In this document: piece by piece, positions 23,224-35,092 of the stretch
How the letters are laid out: the number at the start of each line of letters is the position of its first letter
How positions within the stretch are numbered: position 1 is the first letter of the stretch
Origin: Davidsoniella eucalypti
Taxonomy: Eukaryota; Ascomycota; Sordariomycetes; Microascales; Ceratocystidaceae
Direction: 5' to 3'
Length of the DNA stretch: 64,000 bases
NCBI GenBank assembly: GCA_004009845.1
Contig: RMBW01000001.1
Location: 1 to 64,000, forward strand
Program-made: the position numbers and the translations under genes
Notes under the pieces: model-generated
What the model was told of the DNA's origin: nothing
The model's database searches: none
What the model saw: the letters and a program-made list of their open reading frames with translations, nothing else

Positions 23224-24316
23224 ACGCACTCAATGGCTTCTGTATATTCAAAAGAAGAAAAAAAGAAGAAAAAAAGCTATGGCACGGTCGATCGAAAAGG
23301 GAGCATTGAGCTAAACTTTCTTTATAGCCGTCCCATCCCAACAACTCCTCAGGTAGCCCCCCACTCCGAGACGACGACACGACAGCTACCTCCCCTCTGT
23401 AAAAGATGGTCCTCCTGGCAAACCATCTCCTCAACCGTGGAGACCTTTCTAAGGACTTGGACCCGTCCTCTTTCCACACATCACCTTTGCGCAACATTGA
23501 GCTAGATCTCTGCCTCAACCCCGGAGAGCAGTCCGTTTATATTTTTAGAATGTAAATAGCTTCTTTGAAGTTTCCGGATACTCAAACCGCGGTGTCAGGA
23601 TCCCGTCGTTGTGCTTTTATCACCGCAAGTGACTAGGTAGCGCCATTGTATTAGTTTTATTTTTATTTTTAACTCTATATCTACAGATATGTACACACAA
23701 AACCTCGCCCTGAATGGCCACCAGATGAAGCTGTGGTTCGGGGCTTGATATCTATATCAAATTCTCCTATTTAAGACTATTCAGCCTAGAGCTTCCTTAA
23801 GACAATTAATGTAGAATATTGCCTTCAAGACCTTGGCTAAAACGACCAAGGGCAAATATATATTCATGAATGACTCTGATGAATGCACTTTCTTCAAGTC
23901 GACCCCATCCTACACCTAGATTATGGGGCCGTGAAGTCTCTACCTTGAACAATTCTTATAAGTCCCTTAGCTTGGCTATGAGTGGGCTCATTTCATATTT
24001 GAGTATCTATAATTTTGTGTAATTGCAAAGCTGTGATATGCACGACTGATATTGCGATGATAACTAATATACACTTGCTTTTGTCTTTGTTAGCATAATA
24101 ATGTACATCAATACTCGATTTGTGAAATGACAGTCATCAAGAAGAAGCTCATCGATAAATAGATATAGCTGCTGGCAATAGGAATAAATATAATAGCTTA
24201 TCGTTTCTTGGCTAAAATTCACCAACGCACTCTGCCAATATACAAAACTGGCACTTCTACAGCCCGGTTTTATAGCATAAGCCTTTCAAGTCAGTCAATC
24301 TGAGACTGACGCCGTA
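23224..24316. other. non-coding inner flank of copy 1
   Basis: Part of the duplicated segment B without a supportable gene. It probably contains further LINE-derived sequence near 23230-23540. An 18-bp stretch near 23690-23708 is absent from copy 2. The inner end (24311-24316, minus strand TACGGC) is the junction with segment A. Confidence 0.5.
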
Positions 24317-24546
24317 TCTTTTCATGTCAGATTCTCTAAAAGTAGCAATAAAGCAAGCGGAAACTATAGCAACAACGTAACGAAATAACACAAGCGAAAG
24401 AACAGTAAAGAAACACATGCGGCCCTCAGGACAAAAGTTGAAATGTAAAATCAAAAGTAGTTTATCATGCTCTATATCTTGGCATCTTCAGTAGGATATG
24501 ACTCAGTTCAAAGGTGGCTACCCCTAGTGGTCGGATAGCCCTGTAC
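24317..24546 (-). repeat. segment A, upstream position (copy 1)
   Basis: On the minus strand this runs from GTACAG-N-GCTATCCGACC to CTGACATGAAAAGA and matches 39492-39813, which lies on the other side of the gene in copy 2. Copy 2 has ~95 extra bp inside. In the right half nearly all differences are C/T or G/A, with copy 2 more AT-rich. Confidence 0.75.
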
Positions 24547-24710
24547 TTAGAAGGTCGTCCGCCGCTTTTACTTTCGCTTGCCGAGAAGGTCATACTGAAA
24601 TTGCCAAAGTTTTGATTAAGGGTGTAGATATGAATCAACAGACTTCTAGAACGGCTATGTCTTCTCGACATTCTAATATGAGGGCTTCTTGCTCATCAAC
24701 TCCATCGATA
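24541..24710 (+). pseudogene. ankyrin-repeat gene fragment
   Basis: Plus-strand translation gives AFTFACREGHTEIAKVLIKG followed by VDMNQQT, which matches the ankyrin consensus (TPLHxACxxGHxEIVKLLLxxGADVN). Only about one repeat is visible. The frame has no start and degenerates on both sides. It sits at the outer boundary of segment A, so it is probably host sequence broken by, or carried with, the duplication. Confidence 0.6.
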
Positions 24711-25010
24711 GCCGTCTTTGCATGTTTTCTTGATTCTGTACACTTTTTAATGTAGAATTATGCCAATAAGCCGACCTTACATCATTGTCATGGCTCTAGA
24801 ATTAGTACAGTAGCTCAACTTTCATGTAACCCTAACTTTATAGTCGGGCTCCAAGATTTTGAGCATCACAAAATGACGTCATTAGCACAAAGCTTCACAA
24901 TTTTCTTATTTCATATGACGTGGGGCGTTTCTTGATCTTTACAAATAGATTTCAACCCCGCGAAAAAATTGTAGCTCGAATAGCAGGCCATAGTTTATCG
25001 AACTTCCGCC

Positions 25011-26333
25011 ATGAATTCATTGCACATAAGCGACGTTGTCGAACGCAAAGCTGCCAAACCGGCTCCAATGCCGACGGCCGACGAGGCTTTCGATACGCCT
25101 TCGACCGGCTTTCCCGCCCACAAACGCCGTATGCGAGTCTCGAAGTTCAAGCAGAATCAACAGCTGGCTAGAGCAAATGGAGGCATCGTCCCCGAGTCGC
25201 AGGAAGCCTCCTTTTCAAGTGCTGCCGACAGTCTATCATCCGATACGAACTCACAACAACAACAGAACAAGAAGAAGGTTTCCTTTGGCCCAGAAAAGCC
25301 ACCAAATCCCTTTGAATCGTCAGAGCGCGAACGTATCAATCGAGAAAACAGCCAGCGCATTGCCAACATGTCGCCTGCAGAAATCGAGGCTGCGCGGCGA
25401 GAACTCATGGAGGGGTTGAACCCGGATCTGCTGCATAAACTCATGATGCGTGCCAACCTAGATGAACCCAATGGCCCGTCTCCGTTTGATCTGCCAATAA
25501 CACAAGACCGACCGATCAATCAGAAGCCAGAGGCAGTGCCCCAGATCAAAATCGAGGATGTCGAGCGGCCTACGGTTAAACCCGTGGTTCAGTCGACTAG
25601 CAAGGCCGTGAATCCTGAGTTCAAGAAGCCGCTTGCCAAGAATCTGGACCCCGACACTCCGTTTGACGAGGATATGGCACCAGAGAATCCGCCTGATGAT
25701 CTCATGGCCATGTCAGACATCCCCGTCAAGCCGCATTTCCCAGTTCACCAGGTCCCCGATCTCGACCCCAACGATCCGAACTTCCTCGAGACCTTGCGCG
25801 AGAAATACTTCCCTGAGACACCCGCAGATCCGTCTAAGCTGGCCTGGATGGCACCTCTACCGTCTCAGGGCAGTACCGCAGATAGGGAATCGCCATATCA
25901 CCCGGACCAATCGACCATATCGACCTCTGCCCTGCGCTTCGATTTCCGCGGAAAGCTTCTTCCACCTACACTCAGCCGAAATATTCCAGTCTCTAAGGGT
26001 CTGCACCATCACGGCCTAGCCCCGGAGGCGGCGGGCTATACTATTGAGGAACTGGCCATATATGCTAGAAGCGCAGTGCCATCACAGCGCTGTATTGCGT
26101 TCCAGACACTAGGTCGAATTCTGTATAGATTGGGCCACGGAGATTGGGGCACAGGAATCGATGACCCGATCGCTATGGGTATTTGGCACTCTATCAAAGA
26201 AGGCCGATGCCTAGATTCATTGATGGAGGCGGCGATCAAGAAATCGGGGCATAGAGGAAGTCATGCTTACGCTACAGAGGCTATCTGGCTGTTTGAGAAG
26301 GGCGGATGGAAGGAAAAGACACGTGGCAGATAA
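25011..26333 (+). CDS. RBA50: RPAP1/Rba50-like RNA polymerase II assembly factor
   Basis: Single exon, 440 residues, ATG at 25011. The N-terminal third has VSFGPEKPPNPFESSERERINRENSQRIANMSPAEIEAARRELME followed by the short helical N-terminal RPAP1 domain ending in NPDLLHKLMMRAN. The C-terminal part (from ~303, LRFDFRGKLL) is the RPAP1 C-terminal domain (GYTIEELAIYARSAVPSQRC, then QTLGRILYRLG). RPAP1/Rba50 binds RNA polymerase II subunits and helps assemble and import the enzyme, the same process as Gpn3 at the left window end. The central region is acidic and proline-rich, probably disordered. Length matches yeast Rba50 rather than the much longer animal RPAP1. An AACCCTAAC box lies about 180 bp upstream. 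Confidence 0.9.
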   Translation: MNSLHISDVVERKAAKPAPMPTADEAFDTPSTGFPAHKRRMRVSKFKQNQQLARANGGIVPESQEASFSSAADSLSSDTNSQQQQNKKKVSFGPEKPPNPFESSERERINRENSQRIANMSPAEIEAARRELMEGLNPDLLHKLMMRANLDEPNGPSPFDLPITQDRPINQKPEAVPQIKIEDVERPTVKPVVQSTSKAVNPEFKKPLAKNLDPDTPFDEDMAPENPPDDLMAMSDIPVKPHFPVHQVPDLDPNDPNFLETLREKYFPETPADPSKLAWMAPLPSQGSTADRESPYHPDQSTISTSALRFDFRGKLLPPTLSRNIPVSKGLHHHGLAPEAAGYTIEELAIYARSAVPSQRCIAFQTLGRILYRLGHGDWGTGIDDPIAMGIWHSIKEGRCLDSLMEAAIKKSGHRGSHAYATEAIWLFEKGGWKEKTRGR

Positions 26334-26883
26334 CCTAAAGGTTACCATCTTCCTCACCACCAACAATTGGCTTAGATATTATATGATTATATGCGTATAC
26401 CGATTTATGGAATTAAGACTAAGCTAGGAATGACACACTTGTACTTTTTATATTGTCATTTTCGAAGTCGATTGTAAGGTCCGATATTCAGTAGAAGAGA
26501 GTAACAGGCTTTCGAGAAAGGTGAGTGTTGTGAGTTGATGATCTTTCTCTTATTGGCTCTTGGTCTCGGAAGTCTTTCGAAAGATTGTGCACTGTCCTGC
26601 GGATAGAGACAAATAGATTTAGCTTCTTTTCAACACTTGGTTTCGAGTATTTCGTCCCAGTGTAGCTATGTCTTCATGTTGTCTATCCTTATTTTCATTA
26701 TTCTTGACGTTTCTCACAGAAGTAAATGTATCTGATACTCCAGTTTCACCGCCTTGAAAATAGATAGAGAAGCGTAAATCAAGTTGAATTTTAACTCTTT
26801 AGTCATCTCTCTCTTCCGTCTAATTCATAAGTGAGCAAGATTTATCACAAGTTGACGAGTTATAGCGAGTAAAGAAAAAAAAA

Positions 26884-26913
26884 ATCTTCATAGCTCTATA
26901 AGATAAATGAATT
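26884..26913 (+). mobile_element. minute poly(A) retroposon (copy M3)
   Basis: ATCTTCATAGCTCTATAAG followed by ATAAATGAATT and an A-rich tail (AAAAAGAAAAGAAAAGAAAA). It lacks the internal 8-nt AGCTCCAT-type unit present in M1 and M2. Flanking A-rich sequence hides any target duplication. Confidence 0.6.
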
Positions 26914-27215
26914 AAAAAGAAAAGAAAAGAAAACTTTCAAGATTTTTTGGTATCAAGGCAGGAATCATAGATATTAGCATAGCTGTAGCCTACTATACCT
27001 TTTTAAAATTTAATTCATTACTATACCTCTTATTCCACTGATTTTTAATCGTTGTCCTGGGGGTACTCTATGCCTTTTGCCTCTAGAGTTTGCTAAAGTT
27101 TTACCTTAGGCTCTTCCAGGTTTGTGCGACCACGCTTGAATACAACTGCTGCAACTATTTTGGGCTGGTCATGTGACGCAGTTGGGCAGTTTTTATATAT
27201 ACATGTATATATTTT

Positions 27216-27264
27216 AATTCATTCATCTTATGGAGCTATGGAGCTCAATTGAGCTCATGATGAT
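27216..27264 (-). mobile_element. minute poly(A) retroposon-like copy M4
   Basis: The plus strand reads AATTCATTCATCTTATGGAG, then CTATGGAGCTCAATTGAGCT, then CATGATGAT. This is the same core with an additional GAGCTCAATT palindromic insert. The tail is only TTTT and no target duplication is evident, so it may be old. Confidence 0.5.
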
Positions 27265-27879
27265 ATAGCGACACAAACATGAGAGTTGATATCTATTTTA
27301 GCACATCAAGATTCTTCAAAAAAATCACAGCTCATCATAAGATAAATTGTGGGCAAAGCCGTGATGGGCACGAGGTACACCTTATAGAAATACATAGTTA
27401 GACAATAGCATACTGTTATCTTCAACGTCTATCTAAACTGTAACGCGCTTACTAGTAGGCTCGTTTGCCTTTTCCTTATGGATATCATCCATGGTACAAT
27501 CGGCATTATCAGTCCCTCGCTCGCTAAACTTGAGGTGTGGTAAGCTTCGGGTACATATGTACATATGTGATATAGAAACTCCACAACGTAGATTATGTGA
27601 AAACAATGCCATTCTGATTTTTTAGAAAATACAATGGGATTCTGCCGGCGTCGTATTTGCCGACATTATATGCCCATGTCGCTAAGACAAAATTAGATAA
27701 GATACTGATTCGGTTTACCTCGCCTACAAAACAGGGCGTTAAGACGTTGTCCTTCTCTACTTGGTATGACTGTGCATTGTGGAACTGGGTGGTCGAAAGC
27801 CAATCTTCTCCTTCAATGACAACTCTTTCACGGATCCAAAGTATGGTGAGTCTGAAGACTGGTTCCCGATGTTGTATGC

Positions 27880-29434
27880 CGCGTAAGCAGATTCACGGCA
27901 TGCAATTTTGAGCACATTCTTCACCATAGCACTAACAACAGATGCTGTGTCTAACATGAATCGTCCACTGATGAAAGCGAAGACATTATCCTCGCGGCAA
28001 TGTCTAGTCATGTTATGAGTTAGTGTCTGTCTACAAAATTCATCAAAGAAACTAACCTCCATGGCATGAATAGCGCGTTGTCGGCATCTGAAAATGAGGC
28101 GTGTTGGTGAGATCGTAACTATCATTTATATGTCAATATTGCCACTCATTCATGTTTTCGTCACATCCACTTACCGCACGCTTGGCACTATGATCCCATC
28201 GGTAGTCTAGATGGCAGCTGTTATAATTGCAGGATTTGATAGCCCGTATGATACGACCAATATAATCAGCTCCACGAGGAACAGCAGCTGCTTGTGTATG
28301 ATACAAGATTGGTACTTCGACCTGTAAATCCTTTTGGGAGGCTAGGCCTCTCTTCAGCATATCCTACCATAGATGAAGAGTGGCAACCTTTCCAAGAGGC
28401 GCGGTAGCCGCGTTGACAACTAGAACGCCTTGGCCAATGGCGGCAAGTATTTTGTGGTTATTAGCCTTAATTGATCTCCGGGTCAGCGGGAAGAAGGCTT
28501 CGAGAGCCTTCTGAATGTACGGGTTGTCGCGCATTTCGCAAAACCCGGGGCCATTGCAACCAGGTATAAATACTATGTCGTAGGACAAAAGGGAGAACTC
28601 TGGGCAGTCCTAAGACTCAGGTACAGCCCAATTGGTATCACCCACCATCTGGCTGTACGCACTGAGGAGGTACTGTGGTAGTCTCTGATCACGGGTTACT
28701 ATAGAGTTAGCAGCCAATATCTTAATGTCGAGTGCAAGTCGGATGTGTACTTGCCGCAAGATAAAGTTTCCATGGGGCCAGGTACTTCAGGTCACATTCT
28801 GGCTGGCTTCCATCGCGAGTTGCGAATGAAACAGAAATGCCAGTTTCTCGTAACTTAGACCAGCAAGTTGCAACGTCTATTTCATAAATGTTAGGTACTA
28901 AGAGGAGGGAGTGCCGATATATATGAAGGTTCACTAACCAACGGCATTGCCACCGGACTTTGGAATAAGTATGAGTGCTTTCTTGCCAACAGCCAAGTTC
29001 TCTCCACTTTTGGCTACGAAATGCAAGCCTTTTATGGAATCAAAAGTTGATCCGGAAAATTGAGTGACACCGGTGCCACATCGTCTAAGAGTACTACCGT
29101 CTGCGTATACGCCTGCCTCGGTGGGGGCGAACGGAGTTGGTTGTCTGGTTGGATGGAAAGAAGTTGTAGAAGTTGGAGCGTTTGCACTGCTTCTAAGGGA
29201 AGAGGCAACATTGCAATTAGACATTGAGTGTTGGTTCGATTGGGACTTCCACAACGGAGTTCCAGCCCGCGAAGAAACTGGGCGGGATCGGCTATATTCG
29301 GAGTCCATTCTAGAAGAATTGTGCTCGTGGCATCCAAAAAGCTCACTCAGAGGTGTATCTTCATCGAATATGAACTCAGGAAGCACAGGCTTAGGTGATT
29401 GCGGTGGCGTAGCCGGAAGTATCATAGGATACAT
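27880..29434 (-). pseudogene. DJ-1/PfpI-like (class I glutamine amidotransferase-like) gene, broken
   Basis: Reconstructed on the minus strand: exon 28939-29434 (ATG 29434), intron GTTAGT...CTAAC...TAG, exon 28751-28876, intron GTACAC...GCTAACTCTATAG, exon from 28698. The joined product shows the DJ-1/PfpI fold start: KKALILIPKSGGNAVDVATC and LRETGISVSFATRDG. Then comes an in-frame TAG at 28610-28612, followed by DCPEFSLLSYDIVFIPGCNG, PYIQKALEAFFPLT and ILAAIGQGVLVVNAATAPLG. Where relatives have the catalytic Cys in AxCHG, this has AIGQG. More stops follow (W then stop near 28364), and FISGRFMLDTASVVSAM resembles the family C-terminus near 27960. Two good introns show it was once a working gene. 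The first ~120 residues are disordered and not part of the domain. Confidence 0.65.
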
Positions 29435-29724
29435 GGTGAAAAGCCGTAGGATAATTATACGGGGTTATTGAGAATAATAAAATAGAATATGTTAGCGATA
29501 AGGATGAGCTGATGTCAATTGAAAGCACGGTTAAATGATGATACTTGTAGTGGCGGTGATGATGGGCTTGATCAATGTTGTGATAAACTGGAAAAACGAG
29601 GTTAAAGTTCAAGTAAACAGCAGATTTCATACTATTACCCTCGTTACTTAAAATGAAGTGTCTATTACTAGATAGAGAAGTTGCTATTATAAATGGTTGT
29701 CATAGGGTTCTATAACCCTATACA

Positions 29725-31588
29725 TTATATCTGGCGGTATCTACCTCCTAATCGTTCAAGGTCTTCCTCGCTCATCACCGACCCATCATGCAATTCCCCA
29801 TGACCTGTCGTCGTTACTGGAATGCCTGGCTCTCCGGTAAGCTTCAATATCTCCAATCTTGTCGAATTATCTTGTGTCTCCTCTACTAGCTCCCGTTCTC
29901 CACCAGAGACAGCATCTGTCGCCGCCTGTTGCTGCTTTGAATTGGAAGATGCTGATGGAAGAGCTCGCCCTGGATGCATTGGCGGCACTGGAGGAGGACG
30001 CGGAACTATAGGCGAAGATGCACTACGCGGATGTAACTTGATCGATCCAGGGGAAGGCCTGACCAATCCCGGAATCTCCAATAGCCCGTCCCGTCTTGGT
30101 GGGCGAGCAGGCGAGAAAGTTCCCTGTGATTGCGTTCCAGGGGGCACCACCGAACCCACCATACTTGTTCTGCTAGCAATACTTGCTGCTGGGCTTCCAC
30201 TGACGCTCGTCACACTATCGCGTTTTGCTACTTTGGCCACGACCTTGGCTGCAGCTACAGCGAACACACCCGGTGGCTTCATTGCACTGCGTAGATTCTG
30301 GCGATGATCCAGAGTTCCCGTAGAACTGCTCTCGTGGAGATACATCTTCTCAGCCCGAGGAACTAGCTTGTTGATAGTTGGGGCGCATATAGGTGAGGTA
30401 GGGAACCCCGTTATCGGTTGCGCACTAAAGGTTCCTTGTCCACCAGGCCCGTTTTCCATAGACCGGGGAGGCGTTGGGAGCAATAGTTGACGGTCTTTTA
30501 AAGGAAGCGGTGGCGTAAGAGGCATAGATGGGACTGTAGCCGAGTTAGAGATGGGCCGGGGAGGAGATATCAGTCGTGTCGGCGAACCGGGAGGGCTTGA
30601 GATGGTACGCTGGTGGTGGGGATAGATTGACGGCTTATTGGAACCAAGCTCCTTTGCCTGATTCCGTTTCCGACGGCAAAGAAAGAAGATGAAGGCTCCA
30701 ATGATCAAAACAGCCAATGTAGAGCATACCCCAATCACTGCACGGATGCTGACAGGTATTCCATCGTCTTCATTGCCGACTTGGCTGTAAGTGTTGCCGT
30801 TGCTATCTTTTGCCGCACTTCCAGTCACTACAGAGCCAGAACTGTCTGTGGCACTAGATATGACTGAGACATCGGAACCCATAATGAAAGTACCTGAAAA
30901 CGTGTCCAGAGACGATGTTGTTATAGTCCGAAAGTAGGATGATGAAGAAGACGGGTGGGTTATCTGTGCGACCGAACTATCCTGGGCCGTGCTGGACGAA
31001 GAAATGTTGTCATTGCTGGCGATAGTTAATGAGGTTGGTTTAATATTGGCGGCGAAGACTGTTGATGAGGAAGTTGTTTGTAATGTCGAGGTTGGTGTTG
31101 ACGCTGAATCTGGATAGCAAAGAGAATCACTAAGAGCGTATATCATGTCGGCAGGGCAATCGGCAGCAGGTGGTCCGGGATCGTTAAGGTTTGTATATCC
31201 GAGACTACTCATACGTTAGATATTGCCCTATAGATAGATGGTAGACGCGATTGTCCATATGACCTATTACCTCTGACAGGATGCCAGTATCCAAGCAACA
31301 TTTGCTATCATCGTGTTAGTAACTACATAAGTCAAATACATACAGTGAAACTCAATACTTACGATCTTGGCCTTTCGCATTGTTCGATACGCCACATAGT
31401 ATCGAGTCGCAACAGTAGAAATCCGACAATACACTGCTGCCATAGTTGTTACTTAGAGCAGCACAGACGATGCTGATATCATCTGTGGCAGCGATCTTTT
31501 GCTGGAAACGCGTTCGACAGTCCGAGATACAAGCATACGCATTAGTGACATCGGTGGCCAGCTCACCCCAACGACGTGTGCAAGCCAT
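29725..31588 (-). CDS. Cys-rich ectodomain, single-pass membrane protein
   Basis: Three exons: 31363-31588, 31271-31304 and 29725-31204; 579 residues. Introns have GTAAGT...TTACTAAC...TAG and GTAATA...CTAAC...TAG, and the frame is continuous through ASCQSLGYTNLND. Residues 1-~125 carry about ten cysteines (including CC at 59-60). Residues ~126-235 are Ser/Thr-rich. Residues ~241-262 are one transmembrane helix (AVIGVCSTLAVLIIGAFIFF) followed by CRRKRNQ. The remaining ~315 residues are proline/serine-rich and cytoplasmic. The layout matches fungal wall-sensor-type proteins but I do not recognise the ectodomain. No hydrophobic signal is present at MACTRRWGEL, so a 5' exon encoding one may be missing. 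Confidence 0.75.
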
Positions 31589-34016
31589 TGTGACTTGGAT
31601 TAGCCCTTGATACAGATGTTCGTAGATGTATTCCTATCAAAAATGGGCATGTAATGAATCAAGATAAGCAAAGCTTAGAAAGTTGATGTGGAAAAGTCGT
31701 GATCTTTACTAGGCTCGAGACAACAAAAGAGAACCAGAATGGAAAGGGAACGTGAATAGGACAAAGAGACACGCTTGGAGTCTTCGTAGTCAAGCGAATA
31801 GCGGGAGAACGGAGCAAAACGAAGTGTTTGCACAAACGGGTGATCAAAATATGCACCGCTCGTTTGTAGCTCAAACAAGACACTTTCTAATTGATGAAAG
31901 ACGCAAACGAGATTTTCAAGACACTCTTCAACGTAATGAAAACACTCAGGAATTGGGGTTTCTTTAAGAAACGAAAAGAAAAACATAAGTGCAGACGGTG
32001 GCGGGCGATACAACAAATAGGAGGACTAGAGGCTTCATATGAAGCTTGATACTAGCATAGAAATATCGCAGCAATCATTGGGAGTAGAGACACATGCTAC
32101 ATATTCTGATATGTGTCTCGCTAACTAACGCAAAGAGTCAAAGCTAGGCTCGTATGAAATAGCTATAAATATCATTTTCTCAATACACGTCTAAGCAGTA
32201 GTGATCTGTATTATGCAACCAAGCCGAACTACTTCATACTTTCTTCCTAAATCGTGATACAGCATAATGGTCGACTTCAGGCAAATGAAGAAACTAACGG
32301 AAATGCATTTCGATCAAAGTCTTGAGTGTACAACGTAACCCTCAGGCCGCCTCACGGCCCTTTATGGCGACTTAAAAGTGCCGCATATTATGTGTGTAAC
32401 CTCGCATCTATACGCCCCTTTACCTCCACGCTTATGATTCGGCCGCTTCTTTTATTTTCTACTCTCGTATCTACGGTAGCTAGAATCTGTCTGTGGACAT
32501 CATCCTTGGTTGTCTTCTCGTTTCACGACATCCGGAAAACACGAGGAGGAATTTTCACTGTTGCTCCATACACAAAGTCATCAGAGGCAATGCCGCACCT
32601 CTTGCTTTCCCTTATTTCAATTCTTCTATGATATACAGAAGCACCTCTCCAAATTATGCGTGTCTATTAGCATCGAAAAAACGGCTAGCCCCAAGCATTA
32701 AACCTGTGGCACATAATCCGTCAGTTAGTTGCCGTGAGGACTAGTACTTTTGCGTCTTCGTCAGTTACTTTTTTTTCGGTAGCCGAGATAAACTGTGAGA
32801 AGGCACGAAGTTTTCTCTTTCTTCTTGAGCTGTAGGATATGATTCCCGATGAGCTGGAAGGGGCAGTGGCTTGACACGTCAATAGTTGGCCATACACGGT
32901 GTGACTTCTTATCTGATTCTTACCACCATCGTGCTTGATATCTGCGTACATCCCCCTCTACATTCCGTACTGTAAGTCTGTTTTCGAATGCAGAGGGGGG
33001 CCTTTACTTACAAGGGCTGTGTCACTATGAGCCAAGAGAGTTATCAAATATCGCATAGCTGATTCATACCTGGATGTCATGTAGTGGAGTACACGGAATT
33101 GTGCTTAACTGAAGTCTTTCTTCGATTGGCCCATTTGCGAGCCCTGTTGCATAGAAACGCGGCTTGATACATACATTGCAGTTGCAAGCTAATAAAGTCC
33201 CTTGGAAGTGCTGATACCCTTTCATCATTGTAGGTTGGTGATAGGGACATATAGTATAGATGGCATATATATGCCTTCCCATCCGCTTTCGTATGATGCA
33301 TATGCTTGTCTATTGCTCCTGAGCTACAAAAACGGTTGGCGACATTCAACCTAGAAATCTCATTGTAGCTCAGCTCAAACTAGAAACACAGAATAAGTCA
33401 TCTATGAGACAAACGGCTCTATCTCATTTGAGTAATATCCAGCAAAAAATGCAGTGTGCCAGCCAATATGGGTTGTTTATATCCTGCTTCTGGCAGTACA
33501 GAATATTTCAATGCTCCAACCCTAACAATGGAGGTGAGTTTAAATTCCAGAAGTATATTGTGCCTCTAGCCAAGCAATTCTTCAAATTATGTAGTTCATG
33601 AACGCGTCCAAGACTTTATGACACAGTAATATATTCCCGCCCTGCCAAGTGAGCATTTTTGTGCAGATTTTTTGTGGTCATTCGAACGATGATGTCTCGC
33701 CCTTCGCTGATTAAAAGCTAGAGTTTCTGATCCATATTTTCATTTAGTCTATTTCCTCGTCGACTCTCTACAGCCTATGATATCTTTGTCGTACGTAGCT
33801 GAACAGAGGCTGTGGCTGTGTGTTCGTGATTCAGCTCTACGCAGATAACAGGTATAATTCGGCGATATAGGTGTGTATAGCTATTTTAAGCAAGTATATA
33901 CGGTACATTATCGTATAATATGCTAGTGTGATTCACCATAGACTTTGTGAAAGTTTACGCGTGATACATATCCTTTCAAGAAAGAGGCTCAAGGCTGAAA
34001 AAAGCCAAAATAAATA
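31589..34016. other. intergenic, no gene seen
   Basis: About 2.4 kb of spacer up to the left edge of duplicated segment copy 2. Short frames only, without domains or splice support. AACCCTAAC occurs near 33521. Confidence 0.5.
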
Positions 34017-35092
34017 CGGCGTCAGTCTCGGATTGACTGACTTGAAAGACTTATGCTATGAGACCGGGCGGTAGAAGTGCCAGTTTTGTATATTGGCAGA
34101 GTGCGTAGATATTGGTGAATTTTAGCCAAGAAACGATAAGCTATTATATTTCCTTCTATTGCCAGCAGCTATATCCATTTATCGATGAGCTTCTTCTTGA
34201 TGACTTTCATTTCATTAATCGAGTATTAATGTACATTATTATGCTAACAAAGACAAGTGTATATAGCTATTATTGCAATATCAGTCGTGCATATCACAGC
34301 TTTGCAATTACACAAAATCATAGATACTCAAATATGAAATGAGCCCACTCATAACCAAGCTAAGGGACTTATAAGAATTGTTCAAGGTAGAGACTTCACG
34401 GCCCCATAATGTAGGTGTAGGATGGGGTCGACTTGAAGAAAGTGCATTCATCAGAGTCATTCATGAATATATATTTGCCCTTGGTCGTTTTAGCCAAGGT
34501 CTTGAAGGCAATATTCTACATTAATTGTCTTAAGGAAGCTCTAGGCTGAATAATCTTAAATAGGAGAATTTGATATAGATATCAAGCCCCGAACCAGAGC
34601 TTCATCTGGTGGCCATTCAGGGCACATATCTGTAGATATAGAGTTAAAAATAAAAATAAAACTAATACAATGGCGCTATCTAGTCACTTGCGGTGATAAA
34701 AGCACAACGACGGGATCCTGACACCGCGGTTTGAATATCCGGAAACTTCAAAGAAGCTATTTACATTCTAAAAATATAAACGGACTGCTCTCCGGGGTTG
34801 AGGCAGAGATCTAGCTCAATGTTGCGCAAAGGTGATGTGTGGAAAGAGGACGGGTCCAAATCCTTAGAAAGGTCTCCACGGTTGAGGAGATGGTTTGCCA
34901 GGAGGACCATCTTTTACAGAGGGGAGGTAGCTGTCGTGTCGTCGTCTCGGAGTGGGGGGCTACCTGAGGAGTTGTTGGGATGGGACGGCTATAAAGAAAG
35001 TTTAGCTCAATGCTCCCTTTTCGATCGACCGTGCGATAGCTATTTTTCTTCTTTTTTTCTTCTTTTGAATATACAGAAGCCATTGAGTGCGT

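Larger units (their letters stand above)
18742..24546 (-). repeat. large duplicated segment, copy 1 (inverted relative to 34017-39813)
   Basis: Read on the minus strand, this segment matches 34017-39813 over almost its whole length: the nuclease-kinase gene, its promoter repeats, the rearranged LINE fragment and ~750 bp beyond. Most of the shared part looks at least 97% identical by eye. Order here (minus strand): segment A (24546-24317), then segment B (24316-18742). In copy 2 the order is B then A. Left limit: similarity stops at about 18742, just past the shared ATGAAAGTTTATACA. Small differences include 5 versus 4 promoter repeats, 3 versus 2 coding repeats and a CGATAG microsatellite. 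Confidence 0.85.
26334..27879. other. intergenic with two minute retroposon copies
   Basis: No gene seen. The region holds the M3 and M4 copies listed separately, and is otherwise AT-rich. Confidence 0.55.

Noticed and set aside
28133..28360. Separate 75-residue minus-strand gene
   Set aside because: Better explained as the decayed C-terminal part of the DJ-1/PfpI-like pseudogene.
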